From NCBI RefSeq assembly GCF_900116645.1, contig NZ_FPBO01000035.1, positions 1 to 64,000 of the forward strand: a stretch of DNA of 64,000 bases, given 5' to 3'. Position 1 is the first letter of the stretch. Each line of letters starts with the position of its first letter. The position numbers and the translations under genes are program-made. This DNA comes from Pseudoduganella namucuonensis. Lineage in GTDB: Bacteria > Pseudomonadota > Gammaproteobacteria > Burkholderiales > Burkholderiaceae_D. The notes under the pieces are model-generated. The model did not search any database and was not told the DNA's origin. It was given only the letters and a program-made list of their open reading frames with translations. This document shows, piece by piece, positions 24,964 through 33,563 of this stretch.

Positions 24964-25724
24964 CCCAGCGTGGCCGAGATCTGGTTGGCGGTCGCCACCA
25001 GGTCTTCCAGCCACTCGTCCTGCAGGCGGTCGGCCGGCGCCGAGATCGACAGGCCGGCGATCAGCTTGCCGGAATCGTCGTGGATGCCCGCCGCCATGCA
25101 GCGCACCCCCAGCTCCAGCTCCTCGTTGTCGCGCGCGTAGCCGCGCGCCTTTACCAGGCTCAGTTCGCGTTCCAGCTTGGCCAGATCCGTGATCGAATTC
25201 TTGTTGTGCCCGGCCAGCCCGGTGCGCGTGGCGTAGGCGCGGATGGCCTTCGGCTCGTCCACGGACAGGAACAGCTTGCCGGTCGAGGTCAGGTGCAGCG
25301 GCCCGCGGCCGCCGATGGCGCGCACCACCTGCATGCCCGAGCGCTCCGAGAAGGCGCGGTCGATGTAGACGATCTCGTCGCCCTGGCGCACGGACAGGTT
25401 GATGGTCTGCTGCGTCTTCTTGTGCAGCGCGCGCATGAAGTCCAGCGCGGCCTCGCGCACGGACAGGCGGCTCTTCACCACATTGCCCAGTTCCAGCAGG
25501 CGCATGCCCAGGCGGTAGGTGCCCGGCTCGATACGGTCGACGAAGCGCGTCAGCACCATGTCATTGAGGATGCGGTGGGCGGTGGAGGGATGCAGGCCGG
25601 ACACCTTGGACAGCTCCTTGAGGCTGACGGGGTCCGGATATTTGGCCAGGGCGTCGAGCAGGGCGACCATGCGTTCGATGACCTGGATGGTCGTTTTTTG
25701 CTCCGGGACGTTTTCCATTTTCAT
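24945..25724 (-). CDS. IclR-family transcriptional regulator
   Basis: This 259-residue regulator has an N-terminal winged helix-turn-helix (about 12-75; VSLKELSKVSGLHPSTAHRILNDM) and an IclR effector-binding domain (about 90-255). It is divergent from dgkA. The effector-domain cysteine and histidines of IclR (RCMAAGIHDDSG) are present. Its target is unknown. It is convergent with pbpG, with a 19-base overlap at the 3' ends. ATG at 25724 or the next Met (25718) could be the start. Confidence 0.9.
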   Translation of the reverse strand: MKMENVPEQKTTIQVIERMVALLDALAKYPDPVSLKELSKVSGLHPSTAHRILNDMVLTRFVDRIEPGTYRLGMRLLELGNVVKSRLSVREAALDFMRALHKKTQQTINLSVRQGDEIVYIDRAFSERSGMQVVRAIGGRGPLHLTSTGKLFLSVDEPKAIRAYATRTGLAGHNKNSITDLAKLERELSLVKARGYARDNEELELGVRCMAAGIHDDSGKLIAGLSISAPADRLQDEWLEDLVATANQISATLGYIPVE

Positions 25725-25822
25725 GATGTGGTTGGTGCGGTGCAGTATTCAATACCCAATTTATACCATGATGTGAAAAAAATGGGAATTCCGGCATGCA
25801 TCCGCGCTATGCCGAGGGCATA

Positions 25823-26242
25823 ATGACGCACCGTATCAATTTCCCAACCGTGGCTATGGAACAACCTGTTAGCGAATTCAAGAGCAAGAGTGGACTGAAG
25901 CGCATTTTCGCGGCGCTGGGCTACTCGGTGGAGGGCTTGCGCACCGCCCTGCGGACCGAGCACGCGTTCCGCCAGGAGCTGATGCTGTTCGCCGCCGGCG
26001 CCGTGGTGGCGCTGCTGCTGCCGGTGTCCGGCTTCCAGAAGCTGGTGCTGATCGCCGTGCTGTGGCTGATGCTGATCGTCGAGCTGATCAATTCCGCCAT
26101 CGAGGCGGTGGTGGACCGGGTGTCGCTGGAGCGCCATCCTCTGGCCAAGAACGCCAAGGACTTCGGCAGCGCGGCCGTGCTGCTGACCGCCATCCTGGCG
26201 GCCGCGACGTGGAGTGTGCTGCTGTTCCAGCGTTTCTGGTAG
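25823..26242 (+). CDS. dgkA: Diacylglycerol kinase
   Basis: DgkA (139 aa from this start) phosphorylates diacylglycerol to phosphatidic acid in the inner membrane, recycling lipid from osmoregulated glucan synthesis. It has the family core KRIFAALGYSVEGLRTALRTEHAFRQE (split by the first helix) and the catalytic block VELINSAIEAVVDRVSLERHPLAKNAKDFGSAAV. Three membrane helices follow the N-terminal amphipathic helix. ATG 25823 is chosen for the GAGGG just before it; ATG 25856 would give the standard 128-residue length. It is divergent from the IclR gene. Confidence 0.95.
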   Translation: MTHRINFPTVAMEQPVSEFKSKSGLKRIFAALGYSVEGLRTALRTEHAFRQELMLFAAGAVVALLLPVSGFQKLVLIAVLWLMLIVELINSAIEAVVDRVSLERHPLAKNAKDFGSAAVLLTAILAAATWSVLLFQRFW

Positions 26243-26254
26243 CAATTCCGGGCT

Positions 26255-26294
26255 ATATGCGCCCAGTGCATATGAAAGCGCTAATTGCTTCGTT
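26255..26294. promoter_or_regulatory. Inverted repeat and TTCGTT site upstream of sbp
   Basis: ATATGC-7-GCATAT (26255-26273) is followed by GCTAATTGCTTCGTT (26280-26294). TTCGTT is also found upstream of the TauE permease gene (28676) and cysT (29563), so a CysB-type operator is possible. Confidence 0.3.
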
Positions 26295-26359
26295 CTCAAA
26301 TATATGCGATGACCGTAACCTACAGCTTCTGACGTACTAACCATAACGGGGTAAATCTG

Positions 26360-27364
26360 ATGCTGTCCAAAAAAATCATCGCTGCTGCCATCTTTGCCGC
26401 AACCGCAATCGCACCTGCTTTCGCTGCTGAATTTTCCTTGCTGAACGTGTCCTACGACCCCACCCGGGAACTGTACCAGGACGTGAACACCGCCTTCGCC
26501 AAGTACTACCAGGCCAAAACCGGCGACACCGTCAAAATCAAACAATCGCACGGCGGCTCCGGCAAACAGGGCCGCGCCGTCATCGACGGCCTGGAGGCCG
26601 ACGTGGTGACGCTGGCGCTGGCCTACGACATCGACGCCATCGCCGAGCGCAACCTGCTGGCCAAGGACTGGCAGAAACGCCTGAGCTCGAACAGCACCCC
26701 TTACAGCTCGACCATCGTGTTCCTGGTGCGCAAAGGCAACCCGAAAGGCATCAAGGACTGGAACGACCTGGTCAAGCCGGGCGTCTCGGTCATCACGCCG
26801 AATCCGAAAACCTCGGGCGGCGCCCGCTGGAACCACCTGGCCGCCTACGGCTACGCGCTGCGCCAGCCGGGCGGCAGCGACGCCAGCGGCAAGGACTTCC
26901 TGAAAAAACTGTACAAGAACGTGCCCGTGCTGGATTCCGGCGCGCGCGGTTCGACCACCACCTTCGTCGAGCGCGGCATCGGCGACGTGCTGATCGCCTG
27001 GGAAAACGAGGCCTTCCTGGCCATCAAGGAACTGGGCCCGGACAAGGTTGAAATCGTGGCGCCGTCCGTCAGCATCCTGGCCGAGCCGCCGGTGGCCGTG
27101 GTCGACAAGGTGGCCGACAAGCGCGGCACCCGCAAGGTGGCCGAGGCCTACCTGCAGTACCTGTACACCGACGAGGCGCAGGAACTGATCGCCAAGAACT
27201 ACTACCGTCCGTCGGTGGAGAAGGAAGCGAAGAAGTACGCCAAGCAGTTCCCGAACATCAAGCTGTTCACGCTGGCGCAAGTGGCCGGCGACTGGACCAA
27301 GGCGCAGAAGACCCACTTCGCCGATGGCGGCGTGTTCGACCAGATCTACACCCCGGGCAAATAA
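26360..27364 (+). CDS. sbp: Sulfate ABC transporter periplasmic binding protein
   Basis: The 334-residue protein has a signal peptide (1-22, cut at AFA-A) and the Sbp/CysP signature: LLNVSYDPTRELYQDVNTAF, then QSHGGSGKQGRAVIDGLEAD and TPNPKTSGGARWNHLAAYGY. These loops bind sulfate in the periplasm and deliver it to CysT/CysW. cysTWA is 2.3 kb downstream, with three other genes between. A serine hydrolase gene follows 10 bases later. Confidence 0.96.
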   Translation: MLSKKIIAAAIFAATAIAPAFAAEFSLLNVSYDPTRELYQDVNTAFAKYYQAKTGDTVKIKQSHGGSGKQGRAVIDGLEADVVTLALAYDIDAIAERNLLAKDWQKRLSSNSTPYSSTIVFLVRKGNPKGIKDWNDLVKPGVSVITPNPKTSGGARWNHLAAYGYALRQPGGSDASGKDFLKKLYKNVPVLDSGARGSTTTFVERGIGDVLIAWENEAFLAIKELGPDKVEIVAPSVSILAEPPVAVVDKVADKRGTRKVAEAYLQYLYTDEAQELIAKNYYRPSVEKEAKKYAKQFPNIKLFTLAQVAGDWTKAQKTHFADGGVFDQIYTPGK

Positions 27365-27374
27365 GGAGCGCGTG

Positions 27375-27938
27375 ATGGCCGCCACCGCGTTGTCCCGGTT
27401 CCGTGTCCTGGTCGCCCCCGGCCTGCACGGCAGCGGGCCGGCGCACTGGCAAAGCCGCTGGGAGCGCCTGTACCCCGAGTTCGAGCGCATCGAGCAGGAC
27501 CGCTGGGACCAGCCCGTCCTGCCCGTGTGGTCGGCCCGGGTGGACCGGGAGCGGGGCCGGGACCGCCGTCCCACCCTGGTGGTGGCGCACAGCTTCGGCG
27601 CCCTGGCCACCGTGCACAGCCTGGCGCGCGACGGCGCGGACGTGGCCGGCGCGCTGCTGGTGGCGCCGGCCGACCCGGACAAATTCGGCGTCGCCGCGCT
27701 GTTGCCGCGGGAGCCGCTGCCTTGCCCCGCCGTGATGATCGCCAGCGCCAACGATCCCTGGATGACGGCGGAGAAGGCCGCGCTGTGGGCCGGGCGCTGG
27801 GGCTGCGAGTTCATCAATGCCGGCGCGCTGGGCCACATCAACGCGGAATCCGGACTGGGCGACTGGCCATCTGGCCAGCGGCAGTTGCAAATCCTGGCTG
27901 AACGGGCGCACAATGAGCACCCTGCCAATGTTTTTTGA
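27375..27938 (+). CDS. RBBP9/YdeN-family serine hydrolase
   Basis: This 187-residue alpha/beta hydrolase has the RBBP9/YdeN layout: PGLHGSGPAHWQSRWE, nucleophile S73 in AHSFGA, D127 (SANDPW) and H154 (GHIN). Start ATG 27375 has AAGGAG upstream, 10 bases from the sbp stop, so it is in the sbp transcript. The family is found beside many unrelated genes and its substrate is unknown; its place inside a sulfur-uptake cluster is notable. Confidence 0.85.
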   Translation: MAATALSRFRVLVAPGLHGSGPAHWQSRWERLYPEFERIEQDRWDQPVLPVWSARVDRERGRDRRPTLVVAHSFGALATVHSLARDGADVAGALLVAPADPDKFGVAALLPREPLPCPAVMIASANDPWMTAEKAALWAGRWGCEFINAGALGHINAESGLGDWPSGQRQLQILAERAHNEHPANVF

Positions 27939-27963
27939 CCAACTTCAGCAATAGGAGACTTTC

Positions 27964-28602
27964 ATGACCCTGCGCCTGGGCGACACCGCCCCAGATTTCG
28001 AGCAACAATCCTCGATCGGTCCGATCAAGTTCCACGAGTGGGCCGGCGATTCGTGGGTGGTCCTGTTCTCCCATCCGGCCGACTTCACGCCGGTCTGCAC
28101 CACCGAGCTGGGCTTGACCGCCAAGCTGAAACCCGAATTCGACAAGCGCAATGTGAAAGCCATCGCGCTGTCCGTCGATCCGGTCGAGTCGCACGCCGCC
28201 TGGATCAAGGACATCGAGGAGACCCAGAAAACCGTGGTCGGCTTCCCCATCATCGCCGACGCGGACAAAAAGGTCGCCAACCTGTACGACATGATCCACC
28301 CCGAGCAATCGGCCACCGCCACCGTGCGCACGCTGTTCGTCATCGATCCGAAGAAGAAGATCCGCCTGTCCATCACCTACCCGATGAGCACCGGCCGCAA
28401 CTTCGACGAGGTGCTGCGCGTGATCGACGCGCTGCAACTGACCGATGGCTACACCGTGGCCACGCCGGGCAACTGGAAGGATGGCGACGACGTCATCATC
28501 CCGCTGACCGTGCAGGACCCGGAAGTGCTGAAGCAGAAGTATCCGAAAGGCTTCAAGGCCGAGCGCCCCTACCTGCGCGTGACGCCACAGCCCAACAAAT
28601 AA
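27964..28602 (+). CDS. 1-Cys peroxiredoxin (Prx6 type)
   Basis: This 212-residue peroxidase reduces H2O2 and organic hydroperoxides. The peroxidatic cysteine is C45 in HPADFTPVCTTE, and it is the only cysteine in the protein, so it is 1-Cys with no internal resolving residue. The C-terminal 1-cysPrx domain (TVATPGNWKDGDDVIIPLTV) fits Prx6. A ribosome site ATAGGAG precedes ATG 27964, 25 bases after the hydrolase gene. A terminator follows. Confidence 0.95.
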   Translation: MTLRLGDTAPDFEQQSSIGPIKFHEWAGDSWVVLFSHPADFTPVCTTELGLTAKLKPEFDKRNVKAIALSVDPVESHAAWIKDIEETQKTVVGFPIIADADKKVANLYDMIHPEQSATATVRTLFVIDPKKKIRLSITYPMSTGRNFDEVLRVIDALQLTDGYTVATPGNWKDGDDVIIPLTVQDPEVLKQKYPKGFKAERPYLRVTPQPNK

Positions 28603-28613
28603 GCCGCATGCCC

Positions 28614-28640
28614 GGCGGGCCGTCCGGCCCGCCTTCTCCT
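28614..28640 (+). terminator. Rho-independent-type terminator after the peroxiredoxin gene
   Basis: GGCGGGCC/GGCCCGCC with a GTCC loop is followed by a pyrimidine-rich TTCTCCTCCTT tract. The T-run is weak. Confidence 0.6.
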
Positions 28641-28663
28641 CCTTATACTCATTCCGCGCATAA

Positions 28664-28686
28664 GCAAATAAGCACTTCGTTGTTTG
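28664..28686. promoter_or_regulatory. Possible CysB-type site upstream of the TauE permease gene
   Basis: GCAAAT followed 6 bases later by TTCGTTG and TTTG resembles the inverted repeat upstream of cysT (29548-29571). It is about 50 bases before the permease start. Confidence 0.3.
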
Positions 28687-28735
28687 GATTTGCGGCAACT
28701 CTCTATACCCTAGCGGTCTCATAGGGAGAATATGC

Positions 28736-29515
28736 ATGCAATTGTCATTTGTGATTTCGGGATTCGCGGTGGGCGTATTGGTCGGCATGACCGGCGTGGG
28801 CGGCGGTTCCCTCATGACTCCCCTGCTGACGCTGCTGTTCGGCGTGTCCCCCTCCGTCGCGGTCGGCACCGACCTGGCGTTCGCCTCCATCACCAAGGGC
28901 TTCGGCACCTTCACGCACCGCCTGCGCGGCACCGTGCGCTGGGACATCGTGCGCCTGCTGTGCATGGGCGCCTTGCCCGCCGCCGTGGTGGCCGCCATCG
29001 CGCTCAAGCAGTTCGGCGCGCTGGACAAGGAAATCGGCGTCATCATCCGTTATTCAATCGCCGGCTCGGTCATGCTGACCGTGGTGGCGCTGCTGTTCAA
29101 GCGCAAGATGCTGGCCTGGATCACCGCGCACCCCGAGCGCCAGTTGCAGGGCCGCGCGCTGGACCTCACCACCATCGCCTGCGGCGCCGTGCTGGGCATC
29201 CTGGTCACCGTGTCCTCGATCGGCGCCGGCGCCATCGGCGCCACGCTGCTGGTGATGCTGTATCCACGCCTGAGCTCGGCCGAGGTGGCCGGCACCGACA
29301 TCGCCTACGCCGTGCCGCTGACGGCGATCGCCGCCGTCGGCCACTGGTGGCTGGGCTCGATCAACTGGACTTTGCTGATGACCTTGCTGGTGGGTTCCGT
29401 GCCCGGCATCACCATCGGCTCCTGGTTCGCCCGCGCCGTGCCGGAGCGCATCCTGCGCGCCATGCTGGCCGCCACCCTGATGGGCGTCGCCGCCAAGCTG
29501 ATCTCGGCTTCCTAG
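28736..29515 (+). CDS. TauE/SafE-family sulfite or sulfur-compound permease
   Basis: This 259-residue inner-membrane protein has about seven to eight hydrophobic segments. It has the TauE opening GMTGVGGGSLMTPLLTLLFGV and the mirrored second half SSIGAGAIGATLLVMLYP. The family exports or imports sulfite, taurine breakdown products or other sulfur anions. The start is ATG 28736 (an overlapping out-of-frame ATG lies at 28732); AGGGAGA precedes both. Its place next to cysTWA favours a sulfur role. Confidence 0.88.
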   Translation: MQLSFVISGFAVGVLVGMTGVGGGSLMTPLLTLLFGVSPSVAVGTDLAFASITKGFGTFTHRLRGTVRWDIVRLLCMGALPAAVVAAIALKQFGALDKEIGVIIRYSIAGSVMLTVVALLFKRKMLAWITAHPERQLQGRALDLTTIACGAVLGILVTVSSIGAGAIGATLLVMLYPRLSSAEVAGTDIAYAVPLTAIAAVGHWWLGSINWTLLMTLLVGSVPGITIGSWFARAVPERILRAMLAATLMGVAAKLISAS

Positions 29516-29547
29516 TTTCATCGGTTCTTAATAGCCAGCAAGTCTAT

Positions 29548-29571
29548 GCAAATGAATAATCATTCGTTTGC
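29548..29571. promoter_or_regulatory. Inverted repeat upstream of cysT (candidate CysB site)
   Basis: GCAAATGAAT (29548-29557) and ATTCGTTTGC (29562-29571) match as inverted repeats at nine of ten positions. They lie about 65 bases before the cysT start, where a LysR-type activator would bind. Confidence 0.4.
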
Positions 29572-29633
29572 CGCATGAAGATGTAATGCCATGATGCGCC
29601 TCATAGAAGAATTTGTAATATGAGGGGTATTCA

Positions 29634-30512
29634 ATGTCAGCAACGATTGCACAGTCCATACCGCTCGCGGCGCCAGCGCCGCGGCCGGCGCCCTATCGGG
29701 TGATGCCGGGTTTTAACCTGTCTTTGGGCTTCACTATTTTCTATCTCAGCCTGATCGTCCTGATTCCGCTGTCGGCCGTGTTCTTCAAGACGTTCACGAT
29801 GACCTGGGAGGCGTTCTGGGCCGCGGTCACCTCCGAGCGCGTGATGGCTTCCTACCGGCTGACCTTCGGCGCCTCGCTGATCGGCGCCACCGTGAACGCC
29901 GTGTTCGGCTTCATCGTGGCCTGGGTGCTGGTGCGCTACCAGTTCCCCGGCAAGCGCGTCATCGACGCCCTGGTCGACCTGCCGTTCGCGCTGCCGACCG
30001 CCGTGGCCGGCATCACGCTGACGGCGCTGTACTCGGCCAACGGCTGGTTCGGCTCCATCCTGGAAGCCAAGCTGGGCCTGAAGGTGGCGTTCACGCCGCT
30101 GGGCGTGGTGGTGGCGCTGACCTTCATCGGCCTGCCCTTCGTGGTGCGCACCGTGCAACCGGTGCTGGAGGACGCGGAACGCGAACTGGAGGAGGCCGCC
30201 GCCAGCCTGGGCGCCAGCGCCTGGCAGACGTTCTCGCGCGTGGTGTTCCCCACCGTGCTGCCGTCGCTGATGACGGGCTTCGCGCTGGCCTTCGCCCGCG
30301 CCACCGGCGAATACGGCTCGGTGATCTTCATCGCCGGCAACATGCCGATGGTGTCGGAAATCACGCCGCTGTTCATCATCACCAAGCTGGAGCAGTACGA
30401 CTACGCGGGCGCCACCGCCATCGCCGTGGTCATGCTGCTGATCTCGTTCGTGATGCTGTTGACCATCAACCTGCTGCAAGCCTGGGCGCGCGGAAAATCG
30501 GGAAAGAAATAA
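29634..30512 (+). CDS. cysT: Sulfate ABC transporter permease CysT
   Basis: This 292-residue inner-membrane permease (also called CysU) has six hydrophobic helices and the EAA-type coupling loop near residues 183-202 (EEAAASLGASAWQTFSRVVFP). It has the CysT opening PGFNLSLGFTIFYLSLIVLIPL. It forms the sulfate/thiosulfate channel with CysW. cysW starts one base after the stop. Confidence 0.96.
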   Translation: MSATIAQSIPLAAPAPRPAPYRVMPGFNLSLGFTIFYLSLIVLIPLSAVFFKTFTMTWEAFWAAVTSERVMASYRLTFGASLIGATVNAVFGFIVAWVLVRYQFPGKRVIDALVDLPFALPTAVAGITLTALYSANGWFGSILEAKLGLKVAFTPLGVVVALTFIGLPFVVRTVQPVLEDAERELEEAAASLGASAWQTFSRVVFPTVLPSLMTGFALAFARATGEYGSVIFIAGNMPMVSEITPLFIITKLEQYDYAGATAIAVVMLLISFVMLLTINLLQAWARGKSGKK

Positions 30513-30513
30513 T

Positions 30514-31401
30514 ATGAGTGCACCTGCTGGCAACCTGCCGCGCCGCGGCGAACTGGCGTCCGCGCCCAACATCCTGGAACCGCTGTGGGTGCGCGGCCTG
30601 CTGATCGGCGTCGCGCTGACCTTCCTGACCCTGTTCCTGTTCGTGCCGCTGGTGGCCGTGTTCGCCGAGGCCTTCAAGAAGGGCTGGGAAACCTACGCCG
30701 CCGCCATCGTCGAGGACGACGCGATCTCCGCCATCAAGCTGACCCTGATCACGGCCGCCATCGCCGTGCCGCTGAACCTGGTGTTCGGCGTGGCGGCCTC
30801 GTGGTGCATCGCCAAGTTCGAGTTCCGCGGCAAGAGCTTCCTGCTGACCCTGATCGACCTGCCGTTCTCGGTCTCGCCGGTGATCTCGGGCCTGATCTAT
30901 GTGCTGCTGTTCGGCGCCCAGGGCTGGTTCGGCCCCTGGCTGCAGGAGCACGACATCAAGATCCTGTTCGCGGTGCCGGGCATCGTGCTGGCCACCATCT
31001 TCGTCACCTTCCCGTTCGTGGCGCGCGAACTGATCCCGCTGATGCAGGCGCAGGGCAGCGAGGAGGAGGAGGCCGCCATCGTGCTGGGCGCGAGCGGCTG
31101 GCAGACCTTCTTCCGCGTGACCTTGCCCAACATCAAATGGGGCCTGCTGTACGGCGTGATCCTGTGCAACGCCCGCGCCATGGGCGAGTTCGGCGCGGTG
31201 TCGGTGGTGTCCGGCCACATCCGCGGCGAGACCAACACCGTGCCGCTGCAAGTCGAGATCCTCTACAACGAATACAACTTCGCGGCCGCCTTCGCCGTGG
31301 CCTCGCTGCTGGCGCTGCTGGCCCTGGTCACCCTGGCCCTGAAATCCTTCATCGCCTGGCGTCTGCACGAAGACTACGCCGGCGACAAAAATGAACATTA
31401 A
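30514..31401 (+). CDS. cysW: Sulfate ABC transporter permease CysW
   Basis: This 295-residue inner-membrane permease has about six helices. The coupling loop EEEEAAIVLGASGWQTFFRVTLP contacts CysA; it is preceded by the CysW segment PFVARELIPLMQAQG. The last part, GHIRGETNTVPLQVEILYNEYNFAAAFAVAS, is a CysW hallmark. It lies between cysT and cysA with a 15-base gap to the latter. Confidence 0.96.
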   Translation: MSAPAGNLPRRGELASAPNILEPLWVRGLLIGVALTFLTLFLFVPLVAVFAEAFKKGWETYAAAIVEDDAISAIKLTLITAAIAVPLNLVFGVAASWCIAKFEFRGKSFLLTLIDLPFSVSPVISGLIYVLLFGAQGWFGPWLQEHDIKILFAVPGIVLATIFVTFPFVARELIPLMQAQGSEEEEAAIVLGASGWQTFFRVTLPNIKWGLLYGVILCNARAMGEFGAVSVVSGHIRGETNTVPLQVEILYNEYNFAAAFAVASLLALLALVTLALKSFIAWRLHEDYAGDKNEH

Positions 31402-31416
31402 GCGGAGCACCTAGCC

Positions 31417-32490
31417 ATGACCATCGCAGTCAAAAACATCAACAAGCGCTTCGGCGAATTCACCGCCCTGAACAACGTGTCGCTGGACTTCCCCACCGGC
31501 GAACTGACCGCGCTGCTGGGCCCCTCGGGCTGCGGCAAGACCACGCTGCTGCGCTGCATCGCCGGCCTGGAGCATCCGGATTCGGGCCAGGTCCTGCTGG
31601 ACGGCAAGGACGCCTCCGACCGCCACGTGCGCGAGCGCCAGGTGGGCTTCGTGTTCCAGCACTACGCGCTGTTCAAGCACATGACCGTGTTCGAAAACGT
31701 GGCCTTCGGACTGCGCGTGAAGGCGCGCGCCGAGCGCCCGTCCGAGGAGCAGATCAAGCGCAAGGTGATGGACCTGCTGGGCCTGGTGCAGCTGGACTGG
31801 CTGGCCGACCGCTATCCGCCGCAGCTGTCCGGCGGCCAGCGCCAGCGCATCGCCCTGGCGCGCGCGCTGGCGGTGGAGCCGCGCGTGCTGCTGCTGGACG
31901 AGCCCTTCGGCGCGCTGGACGCCAAGGTGCGCAAGGAACTGCGCCGCTGGCTGCGCCGCCTGCACGACGAGCTGCACGTGACCAGCATCTTCGTCACCCA
32001 CGACCAGGAGGAGGCGCTGGAGGTGGCCGACCAGGTGGTGCTGATGAACAAGGGCAAGGTCGAGCAACTGGGCGCGCCGGACCACGTGTACAACCATCCG
32101 GCATCGCCGTTCGTGTACGGCTTCCTGGGCAACGTCAACATGTTCCACGGCCGCGTGCACGAGGGCGTGATCACCACCGGCGACATCGCGCTGGACCTGG
32201 CTTCGCACGGCGAGGTGCAGGACAGCAAGGGCATCGCCTATGTGCGCCCGCACGAGCTCGACGTGGAGCGCTACACCCAGGGCGCCGAGGGCATCGTCGT
32301 CAAGCTGCGCCGCGCGCACGCCATCGGCCCGCTGGCCCAGCTGGACCTGGAGCGCTCCGACAACGCCGAGATCATCGAGGCGGTGATTCCGAACGAGCGC
32401 TACGCCAACCTGGGCCTGAAGGAGGGCGAGACCCTGGTCGTGCGTCCGCGCCGGCTGCACGTGTTTGTCGACGAGGGAACCGCGATATGA
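31417..32490 (+). CDS. cysA: Sulfate ABC transporter ATPase CysA
   Basis: This 357-residue ABC ATPase has Walker A GPSGCGKTT, the Q-loop FVFQHYALFKHMTVFENVAFG, signature LSGGQRQRIALARAL, Walker B VLLLDEPFGALDA and the switch FVTHDQEEALE. A TOBE-type regulatory domain fills the C-terminal 110 residues. It powers sulfate import through CysTW. The regulator gene overlaps its stop by four bases (ATGA). Confidence 0.97.
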   Translation: MTIAVKNINKRFGEFTALNNVSLDFPTGELTALLGPSGCGKTTLLRCIAGLEHPDSGQVLLDGKDASDRHVRERQVGFVFQHYALFKHMTVFENVAFGLRVKARAERPSEEQIKRKVMDLLGLVQLDWLADRYPPQLSGGQRQRIALARALAVEPRVLLLDEPFGALDAKVRKELRRWLRRLHDELHVTSIFVTHDQEEALEVADQVVLMNKGKVEQLGAPDHVYNHPASPFVYGFLGNVNMFHGRVHEGVITTGDIALDLASHGEVQDSKGIAYVRPHELDVERYTQGAEGIVVKLRRAHAIGPLAQLDLERSDNAEIIEAVIPNERYANLGLKEGETLVVRPRRLHVFVDEGTAI

Positions 32491-33419
32491 ACTTCCAGCA
32501 ACTGCGCTCCATCCGCGAGGCGGCGCGCCGCAACTACAACCTGACCGAGGTGGCCAACGCGCTGTTCACGTCGCAGCCCGGCGTGAGCCGCCAGATCCGC
32601 GAGCTCGAGGACGAGCTGGGCGTGATCATCTTCGAGCGCAACGGCAAGCGCCTGACCGGGCTGACCGAGCCGGGCAAGGGCATCCTGAAGATCATCGACC
32701 GCCTGCTGGTGGAGGCCGAGAACCTGCAGCAGGCCAGCATGGAATACACGGGCCAGAGCACCGGCACGCTGACCGTGGCCGCCACCCACACCCAGGCCCG
32801 CTACGCGCTGCCGAAGGTGGTGCAGAGCTTCCGCGCGTCCTTTCCCGAGGTGCGCATCGCCCTGCAGCAAAGCTCGCCCGAGCACATCGCCGAGTGGGTC
32901 CTGTCCGGCAAGGCCGACATCGGCATCGCCACCGAGGGCCTGTCGCAATTCCCGGACCTGGTGTCCTTCCCGTGCTACCGCTGGAGCCACTTGATCGTGG
33001 TGCCGGACGGCCACCCGCTGCTGCAGCGCTCGCCCATCGGGCTGGAGGACCTGGCCGAGTTCCCGCTGATCACCTACGACGTCGGCTTCACCGGCCGCGG
33101 CCACCTGGACGACGCCTTCGCGCGCGCCGGCGTGCGCCCGGACATCGTGCTGACGGCGATGGATTCGGACGTCATCAAGCAATATGTGTCGCTGGGGCTG
33201 GGGGTCGGCATCGTGGCCTCCATGGCCTTCGACCACGGCCGCGACAAGGGCTTGCGCGCGGTGGAGGCCTCGCACCTGTTCGCCGCCAACACCACGCGGC
33301 TGGCGGTGCGCAAGGGCGCCTACCTGCGCAGCTACGCGCAGGAGTTCATCTTGCAATTCGCCCCCGAACTGAGCCGGCTCGACATCGAGCGCGCGCTGAT
33401 GGGGCCGGAGGCCGCGTAG
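32487..33419 (+). CDS. cysB: CysB-type LysR-family transcriptional activator
   Basis: The 310-residue regulator has an N-terminal winged helix (about 1-60; NFQQLRSIREAARRNYNLTEVANALFTSQPGVSRQ, split by the turn) and a LysR substrate-binding domain (about 90-300). CysB binds O-acetylserine or thiosulfate and sulfate to control sulfur assimilation. The helix-turn-helix start FQQLRSIREA and the T-x-x-T-H-T-Q-A-R-Y stretch (VAATHTQARYALP) match CysB/Cbl. It is translationally coupled to cysA, so the operon would control its own regulator. CysB and Cbl cannot be told apart here. Confidence 0.92.
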   Translation: MNFQQLRSIREAARRNYNLTEVANALFTSQPGVSRQIRELEDELGVIIFERNGKRLTGLTEPGKGILKIIDRLLVEAENLQQASMEYTGQSTGTLTVAATHTQARYALPKVVQSFRASFPEVRIALQQSSPEHIAEWVLSGKADIGIATEGLSQFPDLVSFPCYRWSHLIVVPDGHPLLQRSPIGLEDLAEFPLITYDVGFTGRGHLDDAFARAGVRPDIVLTAMDSDVIKQYVSLGLGVGIVASMAFDHGRDKGLRAVEASHLFAANTTRLAVRKGAYLRSYAQEFILQFAPELSRLDIERALMGPEAA

Positions 33420-33563
33420 GCACACAATCCTGACCGCAAGCTGACCGTTGCGGCGCTTGAACAGGACAAACCTATTTTCCGCTAGTCATTATATTTCGCC
33501 CTATACTGATCCATGGCCTGGCATTTGGCTCTGAAACAACTGTTTTTTATGGAGGGCGTCAAC

